DNA of 40,240 bases from an uncultured Cyclobacteriaceae bacterium (GTDB taxonomy: Bacteria > Bacteroidota > Bacteroidia > Cytophagales > Cyclobacteriaceae), in the NCBI GenBank assembly GCA_937146645.1, contig CAKZRQ010000049.1, positions 1 to 40,240 on the forward strand. Direction: 5' to 3'. Below are positions 26,066 through 34,167 of this stretch, in pieces. Within the stretch, counting starts at the first letter, position 1. Every line of letters starts with the position of its first letter. The notes beneath the pieces were generated by a model, which was given only the letters and a program-made list of their open reading frames with translations, was not told the origin of the DNA and did not search any database. The translations under genes and the position numbers were made by a program.

Positions 26066-26267
26066 GTAAGTTTTTTGGCTCGAACGCTTAAAAAATCAAC
26101 TCTGATTTAAAAGTATCTCTTTTTTTTCAAAAAAAACAAAAAGGATCAACTCCCAAGCTCATTTCCCCTTCAAACGGCTCAAATAGGACTAAATACGAGC
26201 TATTTTTAGTTGTTCTAGGCTTAAAGCTTTATATTTATCCCTGCATAGTTTTCACCCTTTCTAGTGC
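26066..26267. promoter_or_regulatory. 202-base divergent intergenic region with candidate promoter and dyad
   Basis: On the minus strand, TACTTTTA (26108-26115, one base off the -7 consensus) is preceded after 21 bases by TTTTTG (26137-26142), a fair promoter for the response regulator. T8-C-A8 at 26120-26136 is an AT-only dyad. ACTAAA/TTTAGT (26188-26193 and 26205-26210) is another dyad closer to the plus-strand operon. On the plus strand TAGTTTTC (~26246-26253) is a one-mismatch -7 box before the ATG at 26268. These are weak individually; the region is the natural control point for the signalling genes on both sides. Confidence 0.35.
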
Positions 26268-28535
26268 ATGCATACTTCCAAAAGATTTGATCGCAATGAT
26301 CAAATGTTTCCCTTGATCATCTCGGCTGATGATCCGGACTGCAACTCAAAATTGGAGGAATGGGAACGTATTCCTTATATAGAGCTGGTGGATGATATTG
26401 ATCATCAAGTAGGTGAGCTAATTAAAGCGCTGACTCCACAGAAGATTTTTGAAGAAAAAGAGCTCCAATCTGAGATTGAAAACTTTTTCAAAAAAACGGA
26501 TAGAGAGACCTATGGAAATTGGATTTACTATCCTTGGAAAAATGTAGTAATGAGATTGCTACCTGAGGAAGATTTTATCAGGGTCCGAACCCAAAGGAAT
26601 AACTATAAAATCACCCATGAAGAGCAGACAACCCTTAGACAAAAAAAGGTTGGAATTGTAGGTCTTTCAGTTGGACAGAGTATTGCCTTGGTGATGGCTT
26701 TAGAGCGTAGTTGCGGAGAAATGAGGTTAGCTGATTTCGATCATTTGGAACTCAGTAACCTTAATCGAATAAAAGCCGGAGTGCCCGATTTAGGTCGTCC
26801 AAAAACGGTAATCGCTGCTCGTGAAATTGCTGAAATAGATCCGTATTTGAAACTGACGATTTTTAATGACGGAATCACCGAAGAAAATATTGATTCATTC
26901 CTGATGGATGGAGGTCAGCTCGATTTACTTGTCGATGAATGCGATAGCCTAGATATCAAAATTCTTGTTAGGGAAAGAGCCAAGCATTTTCACGTTCCTG
27001 TAATGATGGAGACATCAGACAGAGGAATGGTGGACGTTGAGCGTTATGATTTGGAACCGGAAAGAGAGATTCTTCATGGTTATCTGGGAGGGGTTTCGAG
27101 AAAGGCCTTGAGTGGATTAACTAATCCACAGAAAGTTGGTGTAGGGTTGAAAATTACAGGTGTTGAAACTCTTTCTCCCCGAATGAAGGCATCACTGCTA
27201 GAAATTGGTGAGACTATATCAACCTGGCCTCAATTAGCGTCAGCAGTTTTTTTGGGAGGAGCAACCATAGCTCATATAGGGCGGCGGGTACTTCTAGACG
27301 AACCAGTTAAATCTGGTAGGTTTTATGTTGATTTAGATGAGATCATTTCACTGGATGAAAATACCGATCTTGACTTAGATGCTTTTGGGAAACCAAAATC
27401 ATCAAATCCGATAGATAATCTTCCAAAGAATGTCCTGCCATCATCATACGTACTGTCCAGAGAAGAATTACATGGCCTTTTAGAAAAAGCCAATATGGCT
27501 CCTTCTGGAGGTAATGTTCAGCCTTGGACTTGGGTGTTTGATCAGAGAGGTGTTTTGCACCTCTTCCATGATAAGGTCAGAAGTCACTCCATGCTCGATT
27601 TCAATGGTTCGGGATCGCTTATTGCTTTCGGTGCTGCTCTGGAAAATCTTAGACTCGCAGCGTCAAAAGAAGGCCTCGAAATTGATGTTATTGAGCAGAT
27701 AAAGGAGTTTGACGAGGATTTGGTTGCTAGTATTCGGTTCATTGATAAAGCTCAGAATCCAATTGAAACCCCATATTCTGAACTGGTAGAAGCTATTGAG
27801 CTCAGGAATACCAATAGAAAGAATACCAAGAAACAGTTTTTGCCGAAGGAGGACTTATTAGCTTATTCTAGAATAGCTGAAGAAGAAGGTCTGTTCTTAG
27901 ATTTCAAGGAAGAGATTGAAGATTTGAATAAGCTTTCTAAGGTGATTGGGGAGATGGATCGGCTCAGGCTATTTCATGAGCAAGGTTTGAAGGATTTTGT
28001 TCACGAAGTACGGTGGTCAGAAAAAGAAGCCAAAGAGACTCTTGATGGAATTGATATTGCGACTCTTGAGCTCTCTGGGGCGGAGAAGGCTGCCATGGGT
28101 TTGTTAAAAGACCCAAGAACCATCCGATTCTTTAAAAAATTCTTAATGGGTTATGGACTTACGAAGATCTCTCATCAGACTTTGATTTCTTCTTCTGCAT
28201 TGTTTCTTCTACGTGGGGTGAGCTATGATGCTGATACCTATCTAAGGGCCGGAAAAGTCCTTCAAAGAATTTGGCTTAAAGCAAATCTTGACGGTTATAG
28301 CTTCCAACCAGTAACAGCATGTCTGTTCATTTTCCACAGGGTAGAGAAAGTTAAAAATCACGGATTCACAGAAAGTGAAGCAGATAGCATAAAAGACTTA
28401 AAAAAATCCCTTAATTCGATATATCATTCAAAAAGCGAACAGAACGAATTATTCATGTTCAGGGTGAACGACGCGGGTCAGCCCAGTATTAGGGCCTACA
28501 GACGAGACGTCACAGATAGTTTAATTATCCTCTAG
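26268..28535 (+). CDS. Rv1355c-family protein: ThiF/E1-like domain fused to nitroreductase-like domain
   Basis: A 755-residue two-domain protein. Residues ~100-330 are a ThiF/MoeB/E1-like Rossmann domain: VGIVGLSVGQSIALVMALE nucleotide loop near 125-145, then LADFDHLELSNLNRI, which is the conserved D...N.R pattern of adenylating E1 enzymes. Residues ~395-720 resemble a flavin nitroreductase fold (EELHGLLEKANMAPSGGNVQPW, AFGAALENLRLAAS, IELRNTNRKN). The combination matches the family named after Mycobacterium tuberculosis Rv1355c, whose function is unknown. An adenylation or thioester step coupled to flavin redox chemistry on a small molecule is a guess. It is the first gene of a tight four-gene unit, followed after 5 bases by a GNAT-like gene and then two histidine kinases. 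Confidence 0.85.
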   Translation: MHTSKRFDRNDQMFPLIISADDPDCNSKLEEWERIPYIELVDDIDHQVGELIKALTPQKIFEEKELQSEIENFFKKTDRETYGNWIYYPWKNVVMRLLPEEDFIRVRTQRNNYKITHEEQTTLRQKKVGIVGLSVGQSIALVMALERSCGEMRLADFDHLELSNLNRIKAGVPDLGRPKTVIAAREIAEIDPYLKLTIFNDGITEENIDSFLMDGGQLDLLVDECDSLDIKILVRERAKHFHVPVMMETSDRGMVDVERYDLEPEREILHGYLGGVSRKALSGLTNPQKVGVGLKITGVETLSPRMKASLLEIGETISTWPQLASAVFLGGATIAHIGRRVLLDEPVKSGRFYVDLDEIISLDENTDLDLDAFGKPKSSNPIDNLPKNVLPSSYVLSREELHGLLEKANMAPSGGNVQPWTWVFDQRGVLHLFHDKVRSHSMLDFNGSGSLIAFGAALENLRLAASKEGLEIDVIEQIKEFDEDLVASIRFIDKAQNPIETPYSELVEAIELRNTNRKNTKKQFLPKEDLLAYSRIAEEEGLFLDFKEEIEDLNKLSKVIGEMDRLRLFHEQGLKDFVHEVRWSEKEAKETLDGIDIATLELSGAEKAAMGLLKDPRTIRFFKKFLMGYGLTKISHQTLISSSALFLLRGVSYDADTYLRAGKVLQRIWLKANLDGYSFQPVTACLFIFHRVEKVKNHGFTESEADSIKDLKKSLNSIYHSKSEQNELFMFRVNDAGQPSIRAYRRDVTDSLIIL

Positions 28536-28540
28536 ATTTT

Positions 28541-29245
28541 ATGTTTTCGTTTAAAGCATTTCGGGCCATAGATGAACCTGAACTTTGTATTAAGTTCATT
28601 GAAGGCCACGCTAATGTTTTAAAGGATTATGGGGTTACAAAAGTTACGTCATCGAACAATGACTGGATGCATAATCCCTATGTTTTCGTGATTACGGTAA
28701 CTGAAAAAAGTTCGGATAAAGTAGTTAGTGGATTACGAATCCACGTTTCACATCAAGATTTTCCTCTTCCACTTGAAGGAGCCATAAGCCAAGTAGACAC
28801 TCGTATTCATGAACTGATATCAGAATACAGAAAGGAGGGTACCGGAGAAATTGGAGGGCTTTGGAACAGTCGTGCTATTTCAGGATATGGTATTGGAGCG
28901 ATCTTTTTATCCAGAGCTTCTCTTGTGATAGCAGCACAGCTTAATGTCAAAACCCTTTTCGCACTTTGCGCTGAATACACACTGAAACCCACCATGCAAA
29001 AAGGGTTTGAAATCGAGGAGAATATCGGAAATAAGGGAACTTTCTTTTATCCAAAGTTAGATTTGGTTGCGACATTGGCTGTTCTGAAAGATGTAGAAAT
29101 GCTTCCAAAAGCGCTTGAAGTGGAAAGAGATTTTATTCTTGAACTGAGAAAAAATCTCAAGATCGAAAGGATGGAAGAGACCCCTAAAGGGAAAATTAGT
29201 TTTGAATACGATCTTGAGATCGAAAACCCTAACTGGCAAGAATAA
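28541..29245 (+). CDS. GNAT-like (N-acyltransferase-type) protein
   Basis: A 234-residue soluble protein. Its middle, VSGLRIHV, then GEIGGLWNSRAISGYGIGAIFLSRASLVIAA (shown in parts), then VKTLFALCAEYTLKPTMQKGFE, has the strand-helix-strand-helix order of GNAT folds. Those include autoinducer synthase/FeeM-like N-acyl amino acid synthases, where a helix with small residues precedes a 'l.a.c......y...GF' end. There is no exact acetyl-CoA loop (Q/RxxGxG/A); the nearest is GYGIGA. Acyl transfer is therefore inferred from fold pattern only. It begins 5 bases after the Rv1355c-family gene, and its stop abuts the kinase ATG (TAAATG), so the three genes are coupled. Confidence 0.65.
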   Translation: MFSFKAFRAIDEPELCIKFIEGHANVLKDYGVTKVTSSNNDWMHNPYVFVITVTEKSSDKVVSGLRIHVSHQDFPLPLEGAISQVDTRIHELISEYRKEGTGEIGGLWNSRAISGYGIGAIFLSRASLVIAAQLNVKTLFALCAEYTLKPTMQKGFEIEENIGNKGTFFYPKLDLVATLAVLKDVEMLPKALEVERDFILELRKNLKIERMEETPKGKISFEYDLEIENPNWQE

Positions 29246-31360
29246 ATGCAATTAGCACTACTTCTTTTTTTAACTATTGCTCAATCTTTTTTAGGTAACC
29301 AGATATCGGAAGATCAAAGTGATCTTGAAAATTATCACTATCTGATCAGAGATTCAGAGGAGAATATTTCGATAGAGGAGGCAATCCAATCAAATGAATT
29401 CATTTACCTCTCTGATGAGTCCATGAATTTTGGAATTAACAATGACATTGTTTGGATTCGCTATGATGTAATCAATGAGACGGATGAAGAGGAAAAGTAT
29501 CTTTACATCAATAACGCTTCATTAGACAGCCTTAAGTTATTTGTGGTTTCTGATGGTGAAATCTTGAGCACTTACCGCGGTGGCAGATTGGAAGATTTTG
29601 ACGCTAGACCAATACCATCAAAATCCATCATTTTTAAAATAGACATTCCTCAAAATAGAGAGGTTAACCTCTTTCTGGAAGTAAAGAGTGTAAATAAGAA
29701 AATCATTACTTCGACCATCTCGGATCTAGACTATGTAGAAACTATCATCAACAGAGAAAATATTCTGTTTGGGATTTTTACAGGGATTATTGCAGGCTTA
29801 CTTTTTTACAATCTCTTTCTCTATTTCTCTGTCCGGGATAAAATTTATCTCATTTATGTCATTCATACCATCTTGGTTTGGTTTGCCCAAAGTTCAATCC
29901 TTGGCTACACTCAAGAGCTGTTATGGCAGGATTCAGTTTGGTTAAGCTTAAAAGCAGGTGTGATATTCTCATCACTGGTCAGTGTTGTGGGGATTTGGTT
30001 TTTGAGAGTGTTTTTATCCACTAAAAAGTTTGTACCCAAGCTAGACCCTGGTTTCTGGATTATTTATCTGGTCTATGGTTTTATCCTGACAAATGCATTT
30101 TTCTTTTCCATTACAATTAGCTACCAGACATTGCTTGTCACTCAGTCCATTGTAGTCTTCTTTGTACTTTTTGTGGCGGTAATGGTTCTAAGGGCAGGAT
30201 ACAGGCCAGCTCGATATTATTTGCTTGCATGGTCTGTTTTTATGATTGGGATTTTCCTTTTTGTCTTTAGCGAAATGGGTATTCTGCCAACCAATGATCT
30301 GACTGCCTATATTATGCCGTTTGGGTCAGCACTTGAAGTAGTTTTGCTTTCTTTCGCACTTGCTGACAAAATAAATATTCTAAAAAAGGAAAAGGATCAG
30401 GAGCAAGCAGAAAGACTTAAGGTACTCGCGGAAAACGAGAAGCTGATCATGGAACAAAACACCATGTTAGAAGAGAAAGTCAAGCTAAGAACGGAAGAGT
30501 TAGAGCAAGCCCTGCGCAATCTTCAGGATACCCAAAGTCAGCTGGTAAATCAAGAAAAAATGGCCTCTCTAGGTCAGCTTACTGCTGGTATTGCCCATGA
30601 GATTAATAACCCGATCAACTTTGTGAGTTCAAATATTTCTCCGCTTAAAAGGGATATTGCTGATATCGTGGAAATCATTGAATTCTATAGAGAGAATGGC
30701 AAAGAGCATTTTGATGACAATGCTATTAAGGAGGCCATGCAGCTAGAGGAGGATCTAGAACTTGATTATGTTCTGGAAGAGGTTGATCAGCTTCTGAAAG
30801 GAATGGAAGATGGGGCCAAGAGAACGGTAGACATAGTTAAAGGTCTCCGTTTATTCTCTCGAGTGGATGAACAGGATGTAAAGAAGGTTGACCTGCATGA
30901 TGGAATTAACAGTACCATTATTCTATTGAACAGCTCCATGCCGAGTAAGATCCGAGTGGTTAGGGAATTTGGTGAGCTTCCTTTGGTGGAATGTTTGGCA
31001 GGTAAAATCAATCAAGTCTTTATGAACATCATTAATAATGCTGTTCACGCCTTATCCGATCACATCGATGAGATTCAGGATCCAATCATCACACTAAGGT
31101 CAAGATCAACTTTGGATACAGTTACCATTGAGATCGAGGATAACGGACCTGGAATGCCTGAATCAGTTAAAGAAAAAATCTTTGAACCTTTCTTTACCAC
31201 AAAGGCGGTGGGTCAAGGTACTGGTCTTGGATTGTCCATTGTTTACTCCATCATTGAAAATCACAATGGTACTTTGGAAGTAAATTCCGAACTTGGAGTT
31301 GGAACTACTTTTTCAATAACTCTTCCAATCAATCAAAATAGTCGCAAGAATGAGGAGTAA
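29246..31360 (+). CDS. 7TM-DISM sensor histidine kinase
   Basis: A 704-residue membrane kinase. After a signal peptide (1-~18) comes an extracytoplasmic 7TMR-DISM extracellular-2 type domain (~25-155; IWIRYDVINETDEEEKYLYI, then LFLEVKS). Seven transmembrane helices (~170-375) begin GIFTGIIAGLLFYNLFLYFSVRD. A coiled coil (~378-430) follows, then HisKA with His451 (GIAHEINNP) and HATPase with N-box NNAVHAL, DNGPGMP, and GTGLGLSIVYSIIE. The DISM extracellular domain is thought to bind carbohydrates or other small ligands. It overlaps the next gene, a receiver-kinase hybrid, by 11 bases; that is the likely partner. Confidence 0.93.
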   Translation: MQLALLLFLTIAQSFLGNQISEDQSDLENYHYLIRDSEENISIEEAIQSNEFIYLSDESMNFGINNDIVWIRYDVINETDEEEKYLYINNASLDSLKLFVVSDGEILSTYRGGRLEDFDARPIPSKSIIFKIDIPQNREVNLFLEVKSVNKKIITSTISDLDYVETIINRENILFGIFTGIIAGLLFYNLFLYFSVRDKIYLIYVIHTILVWFAQSSILGYTQELLWQDSVWLSLKAGVIFSSLVSVVGIWFLRVFLSTKKFVPKLDPGFWIIYLVYGFILTNAFFFSITISYQTLLVTQSIVVFFVLFVAVMVLRAGYRPARYYLLAWSVFMIGIFLFVFSEMGILPTNDLTAYIMPFGSALEVVLLSFALADKINILKKEKDQEQAERLKVLAENEKLIMEQNTMLEEKVKLRTEELEQALRNLQDTQSQLVNQEKMASLGQLTAGIAHEINNPINFVSSNISPLKRDIADIVEIIEFYRENGKEHFDDNAIKEAMQLEEDLELDYVLEEVDQLLKGMEDGAKRTVDIVKGLRLFSRVDEQDVKKVDLHDGINSTIILLNSSMPSKIRVVREFGELPLVECLAGKINQVFMNIINNAVHALSDHIDEIQDPIITLRSRSTLDTVTIEIEDNGPGMPESVKEKIFEPFFTTKAVGQGTGLGLSIVYSIIENHNGTLEVNSELGVGTTFSITLPINQNSRKNEE

Positions 31361-32447
31361 TATTAATGTACTGTACATCGACGATGAGGATAATAACCTC
31401 AAATCTTTTCGAGCTACCTTAAGAAGAGAATTCAATGTTTTTACAGCCTTGGATGGCCTTGAAGGTTTAAAAATTGCTGCTGAAGAAGAAATTCATGTAG
31501 TCATAGCTGACCAAAGAATGCCCGGAATGACGGGTACTGAATTCTTCGAAAAGATGGTGGATATCAATCCCGATCCTATTCGAATTCTTCTTACTGGATA
31601 TTCTGATATCAGCAGCGTGATCGATGCGATCAATAAAGGTGAAGTTTATCGATTTATCGATAAGCCTTGGAATATTGAGCAGATCAAAAACTCGATAAAG
31701 AATGCAGCAGACCTTTTCTTCATGAGAAAAGAGCTGAAGGATAAAAATGAGAAGCTTGCTAAGCTACATTCGGAGATGAATAAATTCGTCTACAGCCTTT
31801 CACATGAGCTTCGTGGACCCTTAATGAGTATTGCAGGAGTGGCAAAGCTGGCCAAAATGGAACTCGATAATCCAAAGACCCTGGAATACTTTGATATGAT
31901 CGAAAGTTCTACTGGAAAACTGGACGACTACATTTTTAAGATGCTCGACTTTTATCGATCTACGAAGATTGATCATAAAATCAGCTTGATCGATTTCGAG
32001 GAAATCATGGGCCAACAGATGAAGGCTTATGAAGAGAAGTTTGGTTTGGAGGATTTTGACATTAAGGTTGAAGTCAAACAGGATCAGAAATTTTTATGTG
32101 ATGACTCTAAGATTCGAGTTATCCTAAATAATCTTTTCAGTAATTGTGTACAGTTCCAGGCTGAAGATAAAGACGAGAAATTTATCAGATTAAGTATTGA
32201 AACTAACGAGTCAGAAGCTACCATCATTATCGAGGATAATGGTATCGGTATTGATGACAAGTACATTCAAGATGTCTTCAACCTATTTACTCGAGCAGCT
32301 CAACAAAATGTAGGTACGGGGCTTGGACTTTATATGGTCAGAGAAGCAGTTGTTCAGCTTGGCGGGGATATTAATATAGACTCAAAGCTAGGTGAAGGAA
32401 CTAAAGTGACTGTGACTCTCCCAAATATGAAAGAAGAGAATTCCTGA
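31350..32447 (+). CDS. Receiver-histidine kinase hybrid protein
   Basis: A 365-residue cytoplasmic protein with an N-terminal receiver domain (YIDDEDNN near 7-14, phosphoacceptor Asp54 in IADQRMPGMTG, ILLTGYSD, IDKPW), a coiled linker (~125-145), a HisKA domain with His152 (SLSHELRGPL), and a HATPase (NNLFSNCVQF, EDNGIGID, GTGLGLYMVREAV). The receiver-first order suggests it takes phosphate from the upstream 7TM kinase and then controls its own kinase output. Its receiver is very like that of the orphan regulator at 25592-26065. It has no DNA-binding domain. A short dyad (32446-32459) overlapping its stop codon lacks a T run and is not convincing as a terminator. Confidence 0.93.
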   Translation: MRSNINVLYIDDEDNNLKSFRATLRREFNVFTALDGLEGLKIAAEEEIHVVIADQRMPGMTGTEFFEKMVDINPDPIRILLTGYSDISSVIDAINKGEVYRFIDKPWNIEQIKNSIKNAADLFFMRKELKDKNEKLAKLHSEMNKFVYSLSHELRGPLMSIAGVAKLAKMELDNPKTLEYFDMIESSTGKLDDYIFKMLDFYRSTKIDHKISLIDFEEIMGQQMKAYEEKFGLEDFDIKVEVKQDQKFLCDDSKIRVILNNLFSNCVQFQAEDKDEKFIRLSIETNESEATIIIEDNGIGIDDKYIQDVFNLFTRAAQQNVGTGLGLYMVREAVVQLGGDINIDSKLGEGTKVTVTLPNMKEENS

Positions 32448-32496
32448 TACCTTAGTATCTTCAAAAAGAATAGTCACTTTTTTAAAGCAGAACAGT

Positions 32497-33036
32497 ATGA
32501 TTAATCCATGGCATGATGTAAACATTGGAAAATATGCGCCCGAAATAGTTATGGGCGTGGTAGAGATCGCAAAGGGAAGTAAGGGTAAATATGAGCTTCA
32601 TAAGAAATCAGGTATGATGATGCTGGATAGGGTCCTTTTCTCGGCTGTCCATTATCCAGCGAATTATGGCTTCATCCCGCAAACCTATTGTGAAGACCAT
32701 GACCCATTGGATATTTTAATTATTTCCCAAATCGATATTCCATCTATGACTTTGGTGGAGGCCAAAGTCATAGGAGTGATGAGGATGGTCGACGGTGGTG
32801 AGGCTGATGATAAAATCATTGCGGTGGCTGCCGGTGATCAATCCGTGAATTATATCGAGGACATCGATCAATTACCCCCTCATCTTATGAAAGAAGTCCA
32901 TAGATTCTTTGAAGACTATAAAAAGCTGGAGAACAAAGAGGTGAAAGTGGAGGATTTTCTGGGTAAGGAGGATGCGATTAGAATTATTCAGGAGAGTATC
33001 GCACTCTACGATAAACACTTCCGAAATCAACGATAA
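32497..33036 (+). CDS. ppa: Inorganic pyrophosphatase, family I
   Basis: A 179-residue soluble Mg-dependent pyrophosphatase that hydrolyses PPi and drives biosynthesis. Visible active-site parts are KGKYELHKKSGMMMLDRVL, HYPANYGFIPQT, the metal-binding DHDPLDILI (usually DxDPxDVL), and DGGEADDKIIAV with acidic ligands. The C-terminal EVHRFFEDYKKLENK is also typical. The length fits family I. It has 49 bases of leader after the kinase gene and its own terminator, so it is a separate unit. Confidence 0.96.
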   Translation: MINPWHDVNIGKYAPEIVMGVVEIAKGSKGKYELHKKSGMMMLDRVLFSAVHYPANYGFIPQTYCEDHDPLDILIISQIDIPSMTLVEAKVIGVMRMVDGGEADDKIIAVAAGDQSVNYIEDIDQLPPHLMKEVHRFFEDYKKLENKEVKVEDFLGKEDAIRIIQESIALYDKHFRNQR

Positions 33037-33040
33037 TACG

Positions 33041-33064
33041 AAGCCTGAGAGATCAGGCTTTTTT
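33041..33064 (+). terminator. Terminator after ppa
   Basis: AAGCCTGA (33041-33048) and TCAGGCTT (33053-33060) form a perfect 8-bp stem with GAGA loop, followed by TTTT. It overlaps the end of the convergent membrane-protein gene, for which it could act in part as well. Confidence 0.85.
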
Positions 33065-33511
33065 GTTTTTCACCTTCTTCTTTCCCGCCTTCTTTTTTAA
33101 ATATTCCACCAGTCCGCTATACGAATCATGTTCATGGTTTGAGACTGAAATCGATTGATGATCTGAAAAGGCAATCGTCACCTGTCTGAACTCTTTCTTG
33201 TTCGCAGTGATGATTTCTTCTTCCCAGGCCAGAATATCTTTTACATGATAAGCTTTGTGGTAACCTCTTAAAGGAAGCCTGACCTCGATCTTATCCTTTC
33301 CCGCAGAAATGAACCTGTATCCAGCCAACATTTTGACTAGAAGCATAAGAAGGACTACCGTGATGATCGTACATGCCACCAAATAAAACCAAAGCCCAAA
33401 ACTTCCCTTGTATGCAAAATCTCGGAGGATAAATACCAGTCCAGCCACCAAAAAAGCCACAACGAGGCTCAGGGAAAAATAGGTGGATATTTTAGGCTTA
33501 ATGACAACCAT
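33053..33511 (-). CDS. Two-helix membrane protein, function unknown
   Basis: A 152-residue protein with two N-terminal membrane helices (~13-30 and ~40-62) followed by a soluble beta-rich part (YRFISAGKDKIEVRLPLRGYHKAYHVKDILAWEEE, given here in outline) similar in layout to bacterial PH-domain-like proteins, and a Lys-rich C-terminus. I do not assign a family firmly. The start ATG 33511 lies within the end of the ACP-phosphodiesterase gene (14-base overlap), so the two are probably translated together. Confidence 0.75.
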   Translation of the reverse strand: MVVIKPKISTYFSLSLVVAFLVAGLVFILRDFAYKGSFGLWFYLVACTIITVVLLMLLVKMLAGYRFISAGKDKIEVRLPLRGYHKAYHVKDILAWEEEIITANKKEFRQVTIAFSDHQSISVSNHEHDSYSGLVEYLKKKAGKKKVKNKKA

Positions 33512-34103
33512 ATTCTAATTCGATTTCTTTTAGTTTCCTGGCGGCAAAACTCTTCAAATCCTCAAAGAAAGCCAGAAAAATAATCTCAAATTCATCTTCA
33601 AATTCCTGTAAATACAAATGCGCTTCTTCCATCTTGGAATCAAAACGTGTTCGCTTGCTGAGTCCAGTCAAAGAACTCTGCATTCCCTCGATTTTACCAT
33701 ATTGTAAAAGCCAGTTTTGCTGACTCATATATTCAAACATCCCAAGAAATCGTTCGGGTAAAAGCTCTCGATATTTGAAGACAGTTTCATAGGTACGATC
33801 AATAAATGCATCGATCGGTTCAGAGGAATACTTTGACCAATTTTTCGACAGAAAGTAATCGAAAAAAATATCGGTAATAACGGTGGAATACCTTCCAAAT
33901 TTAGGTTTGAGGTAGCTTTGCCCAGCCTTCACCAAAGGGTGAGAATCCGTGTATGCATCTATTCTTCGGTGCAAAAATACTCCGGTTTGGATTCCTTCTG
34001 GATAGGAATCCAGGCTATTTCCTTTCACAAAATCACCAATGAAATTACCCACGAGGACTTGTTCCTGATTAAAAGAAAGAAAGGCGTGAGCTAGATAATT
34101 CAT
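33498..34103 (-). CDS. Acyl carrier protein phosphodiesterase-like (AcpH/DUF479) protein
   Basis: A 201-residue protein with the AcpH signature at its N-terminus: MNYLAHAFLSFNQEQVLVGN, followed by FIGDFVKG and GVFLHRRIDAYTDSHP, with conserved His/Asp residues of the HD-like metal site. In E. coli, AcpH removes the 4'-phosphopantetheine from acyl carrier protein, but several DUF479 members have not been tested. ATG 34103 sits behind an exact -7 box. It overlaps the next membrane-protein gene by 14 bases and is divergent from the helicase gene. Confidence 0.85.
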   Translation of the reverse strand: MNYLAHAFLSFNQEQVLVGNFIGDFVKGNSLDSYPEGIQTGVFLHRRIDAYTDSHPLVKAGQSYLKPKFGRYSTVITDIFFDYFLSKNWSKYSSEPIDAFIDRTYETVFKYRELLPERFLGMFEYMSQQNWLLQYGKIEGMQSSLTGLSKRTRFDSKMEEAHLYLQEFEDEFEIIFLAFFEDLKSFAARKLKEIELEYGCH

Positions 34104-34120
34104 TTATTGATTTAAAAGTA

Positions 34121-34128
34121 CAAAACTA
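34121..34128 (-). promoter_or_regulatory. Bacteroidota -7 box for the AcpH-like gene
   Basis: Minus-strand TAGTTTTG matches TAnnTTTG exactly, 17 bases upstream of the ATG at 34103. This implies a leader of about 10 bases. The -33 element is not clear. Confidence 0.4.
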
Positions 34129-34167
34129 AGTTCATCCTGCTTAGTTTCATGCCAAGGATATGAAAAG

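Noticed and set aside
32446..32459. Terminator after the receiver-kinase hybrid
   Set aside because: The stem is only 5 bp (GATAC/GTATC), with no T run directly after it.
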